The notes beneath the pieces were generated by a model. It was not told the DNA's origin. It saw only the letters and a program-made list of their open reading frames with translations, and searched no databases. Shown here in pieces: positions 42,338-52,967 of a stretch of DNA of 64,000 nucleotides (its first letter is position 1; every line of letters begins with the position of its first letter). Position numbers and translations under genes: made by a program. The stretch lies in NCBI GenBank assembly GCA_002504405.1, contig DARO01000012.1, positions 62,001 to 126,000 of the forward strand, written 5' to 3'. The stretch comes from Methanomassiliicoccaceae archaeon UBA71 (GTDB lineage: Archaea; Thermoplasmatota; Thermoplasmata; Methanomassiliicoccales; Methanomethylophilaceae).

Positions 42338-42690
42338 GGTGGGTCCTCTCGAATGTACCCGTCTATATCCATCCCCTATTTATAATCAACTGGCCCCCTT
42401 TATAGGTGGTTTATAGATTACAGGCTCCCGGAGAGCCGGTCCGGTGGCACCTCCGGGAGGCGGGACCGCGTCGATGATGCTCCATTTGCGCATGTCCAAC
42501 CGGCGTGGAATGACCATGATGTGACGGCGGCACCCCGATGCTGGCACATCACCTTCGGAGGCACTGAGGCATGCGCCGCGCACTCCCGGGGGATGATCGC
42601 GGATCGTGCATACGCGCCTTCCAAATGTACCGAGCAAAACCGTATCCCTTTATTTACTTGGAGCCATACCGCGTCCGCTAAGGGATACTC
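42338..42690. other. 353-base divergent intergenic region with a strong hairpin
   Basis: No convincing gene. It carries the rpoE1 promoter on the left and an A/T box for hppA (TTTATTTA, about 42650-42657) on the right. In between is a 9-bp inverted repeat CTCCCGGAG/CTCCGGGAG (42425-42433 and 42451-42459) with a G/C-rich interior. An unannotated structured RNA is possible but I could not match RNase P or SRP RNA. Confidence 0.5.
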
Positions 42691-44853
<2,163 letters not shown>

Positions 44854-44959
44854 GGACCTGCAAACAAGGAGGGGGCGACCCCTCCACCCTTTACACCCCC
44901 GGGTTTCCGGGACAAGACCTTTATCTCCCCGCCGTCCGATTCATCGGCGGTGATTCGCT

Positions 44960-45514
44960 TTGACGATTGTCGTATTGATCTCCAGCCCCAGGAAGGGAGG
45001 GTTCGGCGAGAGGATTGCGCTCAGGGTTGCCGAGGGCGCGGAATCCGCCGGGAACGATGTGGATGTCATCCACCTGAACGACCTGGTTCGCATCAGGCAA
45101 TGCCAGAACTGCGGCGCGTGCAAGATGAACGGCGGCAAGTGCGTCATCGACGACGACGCCGTCGCGGTGCTGGACGCCATCGAGAGGGCAGACGGCATCG
45201 TGATCTCCACGTCTATCAACTTCAACTCCGCCAACGGGCTGTTCAAGATCGTCCTGGACCGCATGTACCGCTTCATGGACGCCAACGCGTGCTCCACATT
45301 GCCGAAGGACAAGAAGGTTGCGATCGTAGTCACGGCCGGCGCGGACTCGGCAAGTGCCGCCAAGGAGGCCGACGGGCTCGAGCGCATAATGACCCAGCAC
45401 TTCTACTGCGAATCCCCCGGGACCATAGCCTACAACACATGGATGATGGACAAGGACATGCCCGTCGACGACGACGTCATGGAGCGGGCGTTCGGCATAG
45501 GCACACGGTTCTGA
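44960..45514 (+). CDS. Iron-sulfur flavoprotein (NADPH-dependent FMN reductase family)
   Basis: A 184-residue flavodoxin-fold protein from a TTG start. SSPRKGGFGE is the FMN phosphate loop. The compact motif CQNCGACKMNGGKC is that of iron-sulfur flavoproteins common in methanogens, which handle electrons from ferredoxin or reduce O2/H2O2. The stop abuts the stop of the opposite MetV-like gene with no spacer. Confidence 0.85.
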   Translation: MTIVVLISSPRKGGFGERIALRVAEGAESAGNDVDVIHLNDLVRIRQCQNCGACKMNGGKCVIDDDAVAVLDAIERADGIVISTSINFNSANGLFKIVLDRMYRFMDANACSTLPKDKKVAIVVTAGADSASAAKEADGLERIMTQHFYCESPGTIAYNTWMMDKDMPVDDDVMERAFGIGTRF

Positions 45515-45979
45515 TCACGCGAACGGACCCAGGGGGCATCCGTTCCTCTCTGCCACGTCCTCCGACGCCTCGTCCATCACGGTCCTCCCGCACACTACGG
45601 AGGCGACGCGGTTGCGGCCCTGGCGGTCTATGTACCCGGGGCCGAACGTCACTACCGGGTTGAGGACCTCGCGGCCAGTTGCCTCCGACGCGTTCCTCCC
45701 GCCCATGTCGCACGTCAGGCATAGGACGAGGTCGTACCCGTCTGGCGCGGATCCCGCCATGCGGTCGGCCTTGGACATGAAGCAGCATGCCGAACTGGAC
45801 GCCGACCCGACGACGTCCACACCGTCGGCCGAGAGCTTCGAAGCCAGCCTCTCCGCGGCGTCGGAGCCACCGACACCGCACAGCCTGGCACAGGTGTTGC
45901 ACGTCCATATCAGGACCCTCCTGCCGCGGACCGCGTCCAGTAGCGCCCCGTAGTCCCTGTCGCGGGCCATGACGATCAT
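45515..45979 (-). CDS. MetV-like zinc/iron-sulfur protein (MTHFR C-terminal family)
   Basis: About 154 residues. CNTCARLCGVGG near residue 30 and later cysteines (SACCFMSK, LCLTCDMGG) match the methylene-tetrahydrofolate reductase C-terminal family, the MetV subunit of acetogen MetFV enzymes. The start at 45979 fits an A/T box centred near 46004; the longer reading from 45991 would start too close to it. No metF is adjacent. A role with folate-bound C1 units is inferred. Confidence 0.75.
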   Translation of the reverse strand: MIVMARDRDYGALLDAVRGRRVLIWTCNTCARLCGVGGSDAAERLASKLSADGVDVVGSASSSACCFMSKADRMAGSAPDGYDLVLCLTCDMGGRNASEATGREVLNPVVTFGPGYIDRQGRNRVASVVCGRTVMDEASEDVAERNGCPLGPFA

Positions 45980-46075
45980 GACGCCCCACATGCCTCCTCT
46001 AGTTATATACCGTGCCCTCCCGCGCGTGGCAACACATTTAAATGAGAGTCAACTAAGCGGCAGTCAGTGAATCAT

Positions 46076-47023
46076 ATGACCGAGAAGCTCGAACTCATCG
46101 CGGTTGAGGACATCAAGGTATCCAAGGGAATGACTGTCGACCAGATGCTCAGGGCAATGGGCCGCGCCGGCGGCTTCACCGCCCAGAAGCTGGCGGACGC
46201 GACCGACATAGCCGAGGCCATGGTCAAGAAGGAGGGGTGCCTCAGGATCCTGTCCTTCCCCGCATGCATAATGGCCACCGGGACCCGCGGGGTCATCGTC
46301 GACATGGTCAGGAACCACATGGTCGACCTCATCATAACCACCTGCGGGACCCTGGACCACGACCTGTCCAGGTCCTTCGCCGACTACTACAAGGGCGACT
46401 TCATGATGGACGACGCCATGCTGAGGGACGAGTACGAGATCAGCAGGCTCGGCAACGTCCTCGTCCCCGACTCCTGCTACGGAGAGGTCCTCGAGGACAA
46501 CCTCCTCCCCATGTTCGACGAGATCTTCGCCGAGACGCTGTCCCTCACCACCCACGAGATCATCGACCAGGTCGGCGCCAGGCTGAACGACGAGGACTCC
46601 CTCCTCTACCAGTGCCACAAGAACGGCGTCCCCATCGTGGTCCCCGGGATAACCGACGGGTCCTTCGGATGCCAGCTCTGGATGTACTACCAGATGCACA
46701 GGAAGCTCAGGATCGACCTCTTCGCGGACGAGCAGATGCTGTCCGAGATGACCAACGACGCCGAGTACACCGGAGCCATCATCATCGGCGGTGGGATCTC
46801 CAAGCACCACGTCATCTGGTGGAACCAGTTCCGCGGAGGGCTCGACTACTGCATCTACCTCACCACAGCCGAGGAGTACGACGGCTCCCTCTCCGGGGCC
46901 CGCATAAGGGAGGCAGTCTCCTGGGGCAAGGTCAAAGAGGACGCCAAGAAGATGACTGTGGAGGGCGACGCCACGATATCGCTGCCCCTCATATACGCGG
47001 GTCTCGCAGAGAGGCTGCTCTGA
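46076..47023 (+). CDS. dys: Deoxyhypusine synthase
   Basis: A 315-residue NAD-dependent enzyme that modifies translation factor aIF5A with an aminobutyl group from spermidine. Motifs are ITTCGTLDHDLSRS, DDEDSLLY-like segments, PGITDGSFGCQLW and GGGISKHHVIWWNQFRGG with the catalytic Lys. ACATTTAAATG at about 46033-46043 is the promoter. The IDH-like gene starts one base after its stop. Confidence 0.95.
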   Translation: MTEKLELIAVEDIKVSKGMTVDQMLRAMGRAGGFTAQKLADATDIAEAMVKKEGCLRILSFPACIMATGTRGVIVDMVRNHMVDLIITTCGTLDHDLSRSFADYYKGDFMMDDAMLRDEYEISRLGNVLVPDSCYGEVLEDNLLPMFDEIFAETLSLTTHEIIDQVGARLNDEDSLLYQCHKNGVPIVVPGITDGSFGCQLWMYYQMHRKLRIDLFADEQMLSEMTNDAEYTGAIIIGGGISKHHVIWWNQFRGGLDYCIYLTTAEEYDGSLSGARIREAVSWGKVKEDAKKMTVEGDATISLPLIYAGLAERLL

Positions 47024-47024
47024 G

Positions 47025-48011
47025 ATGGACCGCGTGCTCCTGCTGCCCGGGGACGGCCACGGACCGTCCATCATCGACTCCGTCCGCCAGATACTGGAGG
47101 TGGTCACCGACCGGACGGAGATAGTCGTGGCGGACATAGGCTTCTCCGCCTACGAGAAGACCGGGCAGTACATCCCCCTCGACGTCCTGGACCTGATAGA
47201 CGACTGCGGGACGGTCATCTGCGGGCCCATGAAGGACTACGTCGAGGGGGGCACCATCAAGAACCCCATGGACACCCTGAAGATCCGCCTGGACCTCTAC
47301 GCCATCGTCAGGCGCTTCATAACCCTGGCTGACGACAGGGGCGTCCCCGGCATGGACGTGACCCTCTGGGCCAGCGACATCGCCCTGGGGAGGGACATAA
47401 CGGAGACCGAGGACATAGACGGGATCTCCATCGGGAAGTACATCCGCTCGTCGTCCTTCAGCAGGATGATGGGGAAGGCCCTCTCCGACCTGGAGATGAG
47501 CGGGAAGGACAGGGTGGCCTGCGTCACCCGCGACGACATCTTCCCCGAGTCCAGCGCCATGTTCTCGGACGCCTTCGACTCCCTGTTCGACTCCGGGAGG
47601 TACAAGACCCCCCACATGAACATCCAGAAATGGGCCTCGGACATCGTCAGGCACCCGCTGGACTACGACTACGTGGTCTGCGCCGACCTGTACAGCCATG
47701 TGGCCGCCGGCATCCTGGCCGGACTCTCCGGAGGGAACCACCTGTCCCCCATAGGGTTCGTGGGGGATGCCGCCATACTCCTCGTCCCCGGCCTATACAA
47801 GACCTTCGCCGACGTGCCCCCCGGCAGCGCCAACCCGACGTCCGCCATCGTATGCGGCGCCTTGGCCCTGTCCGGCCTCGGCATGAGGTCGGAGGCGGAG
47901 TCCGTCCTGGACGCCCTGGCGGCGACGTACGGGGCCGGGGACAGGACGCCGGACATGGACGGCGACCTGACCACCCAGCAGTTCACCGACAAGGTTCTCT
48001 CCCGCATCTGA
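47025..48011 (+). CDS. Isocitrate/isopropylmalate dehydrogenase-family protein
   Basis: A 328-residue protein with the fold landmarks of the family: LLPGDGHGPSIIDSVRQIL, GGTIKNPMDTLKIRLDLYAIVRRF, DYDYVVCADLYSHVAAGILAGLSGG and the late GSANPTSAI. The substrate Arg cluster is partly altered (KIRLDLYAIVRRF), so isocitrate, isopropylmalate and homoisocitrate are all uncertain. Tight coupling to dys is odd for a TCA or leucine enzyme. Confidence 0.8.
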   Translation: MDRVLLLPGDGHGPSIIDSVRQILEVVTDRTEIVVADIGFSAYEKTGQYIPLDVLDLIDDCGTVICGPMKDYVEGGTIKNPMDTLKIRLDLYAIVRRFITLADDRGVPGMDVTLWASDIALGRDITETEDIDGISIGKYIRSSSFSRMMGKALSDLEMSGKDRVACVTRDDIFPESSAMFSDAFDSLFDSGRYKTPHMNIQKWASDIVRHPLDYDYVVCADLYSHVAAGILAGLSGGNHLSPIGFVGDAAILLVPGLYKTFADVPPGSANPTSAIVCGALALSGLGMRSEAESVLDALAATYGAGDRTPDMDGDLTTQQFTDKVLSRI

Positions 48012-48052
48012 GTTTTTATTACCCCAAGCCCATACTCGCATCCAGTGTTAAC

Positions 48053-49099
48053 ATGAAGGATGCCGGACACCGCTCTTGCGTGGAGGCCGCTCTCAACCAT
48101 GAGACCTCCGATAGGACGCCTGTGAACAACTTCGCGCTCGTCACCGCAGCCCGCAGCGCGGGCGTGAAGGTCGATGCCGCCAGATGGGACCCCGTGCTGT
48201 CGGCCAGGGTGTCCGTGGACTACGCTCTGAAGACGGAATCCGACTTCGTGAAGCCCATCCTGGACTCCCAGGTCCCCTTCAAGGACATGGGCATGGAGGT
48301 TAGGTTCCCCGAGGACGACTACGGGATGATCCCCGGGCACATCGTCGAGACCGCGGAGGACATAGATGCCCTCGCCCTCTTCGACCCGTACAGGGCCCAG
48401 GAGTGCCCCGGCTTCACGAGGGTCATGGTGGAGGCGCTGGAGGAGACGGTCAGGATACTCCCGGAGGACCTGCACGTATGCGGACTGTCCTGGGGACCGA
48501 TAACCACTGCAGGGTACTGCATGGGGACCGAGAACATGATGTTCTCCATGCTCACCGAGCCGGACGACGTCAAGAAGCTCATAACCAAGGTCACGGGGCT
48601 GGTCTCCGGCATGCAGAGGCGCATGATCGATGCGGGGGCCACGGTCATGTGGATGGCGGACCCGACCTCGTCCGGGAATCTCATCTCCCCCGACATGTTC
48701 GACGAGTACTCCGGCGACCACATCGCGTCGGTCGTGAAGGACGTCAAGGCCATGAGCGACGTCCCCACGTTCATACACATCTGCGGCAACACCATGGGGA
48801 TCGTCAGCCACCTGAAGGCCACTGGGGCGGACTGCCTGAGCTTCGACCATGCAGTGGATCCCGCCAAGGCCAAGGCCGCGGCGGGCCGCGACCTGGCGCT
48901 GATGGGGAACATCGACCCCGTCCAGGTCATGATGCTCGGGACGCCCGAGGACGTCACCAGGGAGTCCTACAGGATCCTGGATGCCGCCGGGCAGGACGGG
49001 GGGTTCATACTCGCCCCCGGATGCGAGACGCCCATATCCAGCCCGGACGCGAACGTGCTCGCCATGGGCCGTGCCGGAAGGGAGTACTGGAAGCGCTGA
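48053..49099 (+). CDS. Uroporphyrinogen decarboxylase-family methyltransferase (MtaA/MtbA-like)
   Basis: A 348-residue TIM-barrel protein of the zinc methyltransferase branch, which moves methyl groups from corrinoid proteins to coenzyme M in methylotrophic methanogenesis. The zinc ligands are H and C in FIHICGN and the late Cys in LAPGCETPI. The N-terminus NHETSDRTPVNNF and GNIDPVQVMMLGT are typical. No corrinoid protein (MtaC/MtbC type) is adjacent, so the partner is unknown. TTTTTATTAC about 35 bp upstream is a possible promoter. Confidence 0.85.
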   Translation: MKDAGHRSCVEAALNHETSDRTPVNNFALVTAARSAGVKVDAARWDPVLSARVSVDYALKTESDFVKPILDSQVPFKDMGMEVRFPEDDYGMIPGHIVETAEDIDALALFDPYRAQECPGFTRVMVEALEETVRILPEDLHVCGLSWGPITTAGYCMGTENMMFSMLTEPDDVKKLITKVTGLVSGMQRRMIDAGATVMWMADPTSSGNLISPDMFDEYSGDHIASVVKDVKAMSDVPTFIHICGNTMGIVSHLKATGADCLSFDHAVDPAKAKAAAGRDLALMGNIDPVQVMMLGTPEDVTRESYRILDAAGQDGGFILAPGCETPISSPDANVLAMGRAGREYWKR

Positions 49100-49178
49100 C
49101 GGCGCACGCCCCGTCGGCCGATGACGGGCCGACGGGAAAACCTTTATCTATGATGTCCAGATACAAGGGTTACCAACT

Positions 49179-49265
49179 GCAAGGGTAGTCAAGCATGGCC
49201 AACGACGCAAGGTTGAGGGCCTTGTCCTTAGTGGTCCGTGGGTTCAAATCCCATCCCTTGCACCA
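49179..49265 (+). tRNA. tRNA-Leu (anticodon GAG), CCA encoded
   Basis: Type II tRNA: acceptor GCAAGGG/CCCTTGC, anticodon stem CAAGG/CCTTG around loop TTGAGGG (anticodon GAG), a long variable arm, T arm GTGGG-TTCAAAT-CCCAT, discriminator A and a genomic CCA at 49263-49265. CCTTTATCTAT about 30 bp upstream is the promoter. The 3' part is overlapped antisense by the next gene. Confidence 0.95.
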
Positions 49266-49833
49266 CTTCTCCTTCTTCATCATCCGTTCCCCGTCGTGCA
49301 CCTCGTCGGGGTTTCCTGCGGAAGACCTCTACGAACCTCACGGCATCCCGCCTGTCCGCCATGGCCGCCGATCTGAATCTGCTGCGGTCGAGCACCTCCA
49401 CATAGTACGGGCGGAGGTCCACCCTCGTCATACCGAGTCCCAGGCCGGTTCCGCGGACAAACACCCACCTGAACCCGTCCGTGGCCATCCCCCTGGATGC
49501 GCCTTCGGCCCTCATTGCCATTACGAGATCGCGCTCTGGTTTCCCCATGTCCCTGTTCATCGATCCGGTCACCATGACCGTTCCCGCCCTCACATGCGGC
49601 CTGCCCGGATCCGGGGACGGTCCGACCGGGACGCCGTACCCGAGGCCGCGGACCACTGGTTCGACCAGGACCCTGGATGTGAACCTGGTGGGATCCTCCC
49701 CCGTGGATATGTGCTTGAACGACGGCGCGGTCGCACCGGATATCGCCATCCCGGACATCCTCTGGCCGAGGCAGCGGTCCATCTCAGCCAGGGCTACGTG
49801 CGCATGCAGCATGAGGTCCTCCGAACCGAACAT
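49228..49833 (-). CDS. Unknown protein, possible nuclease-like domain, ending inside tRNA-Leu
   Basis: A 201-residue frame. The middle (FTSRVLVEPVVRGLGYGVPVG, then TDGFRWVFVRGTG...VDLRPYYVEVLD) faintly resembles the N-terminal nuclease-like region of type I/IIG restriction proteins, but I see no complete PD-(D/E)XK site. The last residues (GMGFEPTDH) are the antisense of the tRNA T arm, so the true end has been replaced by tRNA sequence. Possibly a gene remnant of an element inserted at the tRNA 3' end. Confidence 0.45.
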   Translation of the reverse strand: MFGSEDLMLHAHVALAEMDRCLGQRMSGMAISGATAPSFKHISTGEDPTRFTSRVLVEPVVRGLGYGVPVGPSPDPGRPHVRAGTVMVTGSMNRDMGKPERDLVMAMRAEGASRGMATDGFRWVFVRGTGLGLGMTRVDLRPYYVEVLDRSRFRSAAMADRRDAVRFVEVFRRKPRRGARRGTDDEEGEVVQGMGFEPTDH

Positions 49834-49954
49834 GACCGTCAGAGCGGCGGCCCCGGTGATAAGCGGAGCACCGGGAGGTCATCGAAAGACCCTTAAGAAC
49901 ACCACTGTGCCAGGCTGACTCATCCCTGCCGAAAAGCCCGATCGGGCCCGGGCG

Positions 49955-50959
49955 TCACCTCATATCGTAACTGAGCGTGCAGGAGCCTCCGTGGAAGTCG
50001 AACTCCGCCTTCGCACCGTTTATGAAGGACATCCTCGGTGCCTTGTGTCCCACATCCGCATCGAGGAGGATCGGGAGCTCCAGATCCTTCAGGGCGTCCA
50101 TGACCAGCTCCCCGTACTCCCTCTTGCTCGTATAGAACAGGGGCCTCCCGAAGACGAACCCCTCGCAATCGATGAACCATCCGTCGTCCGCCATGTTGTG
50201 GAGCATGTCGCACACGGCCTTCCCGGTCATGTCGTATGTCTCCATGTACCATACGATCCCCTCGGATCCGTAACGGGAGATGAAGTCCTGCGGATCGGCG
50301 GCACCGGTCTTGTGGAACCATTGAAGGACGTCCATGCATCCTCCTATCAGCCTTCCGGAGAACCTAACGTCGCCCACGGACGACCTCCACACGGTCGGCT
50401 CGTCATCACCGAATGGCTCGAGCCCGGTGACACGGTCCACGAAATCCACGGAATGGTACGGGAACGACTCCTGCTCCGCCCTGGTGCCCTCGAGGAACTC
50501 CAGGTTCTCCACGACGCTCCTGTGCCAGGGCTCCATGCCGAAGTCCCCGTAGTTCCCGCAATACATCGTGGCGATGTCATGCTCTGCTGTTATCTTGAAG
50601 AGCAGGGTCGTGTTATCCGAGTACCCCTGGATCCACTTCGGGTTGTCCTCCACCACGGACCAGTCCATGAGCGGGAGCATCTCGAACTGGTAGTCCCCTC
50701 CTTTGGCCGACACTATGCATGTGACGCTGTCGTCCTCGAGCAGGGAGTTCAGCTCGTCGACCCTCTGCTGCGCGGGGGAGCTCCTGCCGGATTGGTCGGC
50801 GGTGTAGACGTTGGGGGTCTCCCTGATCACATACCCACGCTCCTCCAGCCTCATCTTCGCATTCTCGAACCTGCAGAAGTCCGTCGGGTCGTTTACCCCG
50901 AAGGAAGGGGCGGTGACGCCTATGACGTCGCCTCTGGAAATGTCGCGGGGGATGATCAT
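49955..50959 (-). CDS. S66-family peptidase (LD-carboxypeptidase/MccF-like)
   Basis: About 334 residues from MIIPRDISRGD. Motifs are VTAPSFG near the start, SAKGGDYQFEMLP, and IQGYSDNTTLL with the nucleophilic Ser; a Glu and His later complete the triad in this family. Members cleave murein peptides or inactivate microcin C-type antibiotics. Archaea lack murein, so detoxification of an adenylate-like compound or a role in scavenging is more likely. Confidence 0.85.
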   Translation of the reverse strand: MIIPRDISRGDVIGVTAPSFGVNDPTDFCRFENAKMRLEERGYVIRETPNVYTADQSGRSSPAQQRVDELNSLLEDDSVTCIVSAKGGDYQFEMLPLMDWSVVEDNPKWIQGYSDNTTLLFKITAEHDIATMYCGNYGDFGMEPWHRSVVENLEFLEGTRAEQESFPYHSVDFVDRVTGLEPFGDDEPTVWRSSVGDVRFSGRLIGGCMDVLQWFHKTGAADPQDFISRYGSEGIVWYMETYDMTGKAVCDMLHNMADDGWFIDCEGFVFGRPLFYTSKREYGELVMDALKDLELPILLDADVGHKAPRMSFINGAKAEFDFHGGSCTLSYDMR

Positions 50960-51011
50960 GCCTAACGAATGCCCCGACGACAATATAATCATGACCTGCG
51001 TTCCGGTCACC

Positions 51012-51500
51012 ATGGCAATCCTATCCGACAGGGACATAGTCGAGAGCATGATGACAGGCTACATCGGGATCAGCGACTACAGCGAGAGGGGGCTCACGCC
51101 CAACGGCTACGACCTCCGCATAGCCGAGATCTCGGTCCGCGGCGACCCGGAGATAAAGAGGGAGGGCACCGTCACGATCCCCCCTCGCACCATGTTCTAC
51201 GTGTCCACGATCGAGAGGGTCCGCATGGCCAGCGACATATGCGCCCAGCTCTGGCTCAGGACCACCTGGATAAGGAAGGGCATAATCGGGGCCTTCGGGA
51301 AGATCGACGCGGGGTTCGAGGGGACGCTGACGCTCGGAGCGTACAACGCCACCGACGACCCCGTGGAGATCCCCATCGGCGAGAGGTTCTGCCAGATGGT
51401 ACTCGAGACGCTCAACTCTGAGACCATAAAGGACTACTCCCAGAGGTCGGGCAACTACCAGGGGCAGACGGGAATAACCCTCGACCCGCTCAGGAAGTGA
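51012..51500 (+). CDS. dcd: dCTP deaminase
   Basis: A 162-residue trimeric enzyme converting dCTP to dUTP. Motifs are LTPNGYDLRI, IPPRTMFYVST, GAFGKIDAGFEGTLTLGAYN with the catalytic Glu, and the C-terminal SGNYQGQTGITL lid. AATATAATC at about 50982-50990 is ~25 bp before the ATG, so the transcript is probably leaderless. Confidence 0.94.
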   Translation: MAILSDRDIVESMMTGYIGISDYSERGLTPNGYDLRIAEISVRGDPEIKREGTVTIPPRTMFYVSTIERVRMASDICAQLWLRTTWIRKGIIGAFGKIDAGFEGTLTLGAYNATDDPVEIPIGERFCQMVLETLNSETIKDYSQRSGNYQGQTGITLDPLRK

Positions 51501-51744
51501 CCCCTGACAACGGAAGATAGCAGCGGGGCACCCTGGGCAGCCGCCTCGGCTCGAAGGGCTCCCCGTCCAGGACCATCTCCTCCCTGACCACGTAGCTCTT
51601 GGGAAGGAACTCCCGGGTCTCCACGTCCACGCGGCCGATGTATATGCGGTCCGAGACAGGGGTCGACCTCCCCGGAATCCTGCGGCTACGGCACTCGTAC
51701 AGATAGGTGTACCTCCCCTTCTCGATGCGGACTATGTAGGCCAT
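51490..51744 (-). CDS. Short protein resembling a transposase N-terminus
   Basis: An 84-residue frame starting MAYIVRIEKGRYTYLYECRSR, with SDRIYIGRVDVETREFLPKSYV. This pattern (strand-rich, YLY...YIG-V) is reminiscent of the first domain of IS4/IS1634-type transposases, but the catalytic part is missing. It overlaps the end of dcd by 11 bases. It could be a remnant or a small stand-alone protein. Confidence 0.4.
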   Translation of the reverse strand: MAYIVRIEKGRYTYLYECRSRRIPGRSTPVSDRIYIGRVDVETREFLPKSYVVREEMVLDGEPFEPRRLPRVPRCYLPLSGVTS

Positions 51745-51958
51745 AGCCCGACGACGCCCTCCGGGTATTTCACATCCCGGGGCTCATTCTCGGAACCCCC
51801 GGATTCTGGCGCATCGCGGATGTAGTTACCTCAGATGCATCGATTCTTGCAAGTATGGTGGAAAATACGCCCATGAGGACACATCCTTAAGTACCCGATG
51901 CCAAACGTGGGGACTCGCGGCCCGTCAAGGGGCCGAGGAGTGTGAGAAGACGGCATTC

Positions 51959-52924
51959 ATGAAGTACCAGCACGTTGAACGCATCGACTCGGATGAGGCC
52001 GAGGGGCTTCTGGACGGGCCCTGCCACGTGTTCCCCAAGATGGATGGATCGAACATGTGCGCATACCTTGAGGACGGGATCGTCCGCTGCCAGAGCCGCA
52101 ACAGGGTCCTGGATGGGACCGAGCCATTCGCGACCCACGTGTCCTCACATCCGGAGATCGGGGAGTTCCTGAGGGCGTTCCCCGGTCTCAGGCTGTACGG
52201 GGAATGGATGGTCCCCCACACAGTGAGGAGCTACGTCCCCGGCGTATGGAACAGGTGGTTCGTGTTCGACGTGATCGCAGAGGACAAGCACGCGGTGTAC
52301 AGGACCGTCCTGCCGGACGGAACGCTGGCAGAACTGGACTGCGCCGGCAGGTTCTACCTGCCCTACGAGACCTACGTCCCGCTGCTGGAGGCATTCGGGA
52401 TCGAGTACATCCCATCGATCGCCGTGATCGAGGGGCCCTCCCGGAGGGAGCTGGAAAGGCTCGCCGATGAGGAGAGCGGATTCATGGTGGCGGAGGGCTG
52501 CGGCGAGGGCGTGGTCGTCAAGAGGTACGGCTACTCCAACCGCTACGGCAGGACGGTCTGGGCGAAGGTGCTGAGCTCCAGGTTCAGCGTCTTCAAGATC
52601 GCCTCCTGCAGCTCGAGGCGCGAGGAGCGCAAGGACGGGACATCGGTGGAGCATGAGATCGCCATGAGATACGTCACGACAGACCTGGTGGACAAGGAGT
52701 ACTCCAAGATGCTGGCGGAGGGGAGCCCCCGGAAGGCCATCCCGGGAAGGCTGCTGGCAACCGTGTGGTACTGCATGGTCCATGAATCCATGTGGGATGC
52801 CGTGAAGAAGTTCCACGAGCCGGTCCTCGACATGAAGGCCCTCAGGAAGGAGTGCGAAGCAAGGACCAAGACCCTGAGGCCCGAGGTTTTCGGCCTGAGG
52901 GCGCTGGAGGTCACGGAGGAGTGA
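51959..52924 (+). CDS. ATP-dependent RNA ligase (Rnl2-like)
   Basis: A 321-residue nucleotidyltransferase. Motif I is FPKMDGSN with the adenylated Lys at about residue 28. A RCQSRNR segment, LYGEWMVPH (motif III), EGVVVKRYGY (motif IV) and VWAKVLSSRF (motif V) follow in the proper order. The Rnl2 group seals nicks in RNA. The C-terminal ~100 residues are helical, as in archaeal/viral ligases. No HEN1, PNKP or RtcB partner is adjacent; role unknown (repair of cleaved tRNA is one option). Confidence 0.85.
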   Translation: MKYQHVERIDSDEAEGLLDGPCHVFPKMDGSNMCAYLEDGIVRCQSRNRVLDGTEPFATHVSSHPEIGEFLRAFPGLRLYGEWMVPHTVRSYVPGVWNRWFVFDVIAEDKHAVYRTVLPDGTLAELDCAGRFYLPYETYVPLLEAFGIEYIPSIAVIEGPSRRELERLADEESGFMVAEGCGEGVVVKRYGYSNRYGRTVWAKVLSSRFSVFKIASCSSRREERKDGTSVEHEIAMRYVTTDLVDKEYSKMLAEGSPRKAIPGRLLATVWYCMVHESMWDAVKKFHEPVLDMKALRKECEARTKTLRPEVFGLRALEVTEE

Positions 52925-52967
52925 CCTCCCGGCGGGCCGTCCTGACGGCGGCCCGCCTGAAACATTC

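Noticed and set aside
42386..42637. 83-codon minus-strand frame in the gap before hppA
   Set aside because: Proline/arginine-rich sequence without pattern, overlapping promoter elements and a hairpin.
49200..49265. C-terminal GMGFEPT of the gene at 49228-49833 taken as real protein
   Set aside because: This string is the antisense of the tRNA T arm and is a known type of false ending; the tRNA is the real feature.
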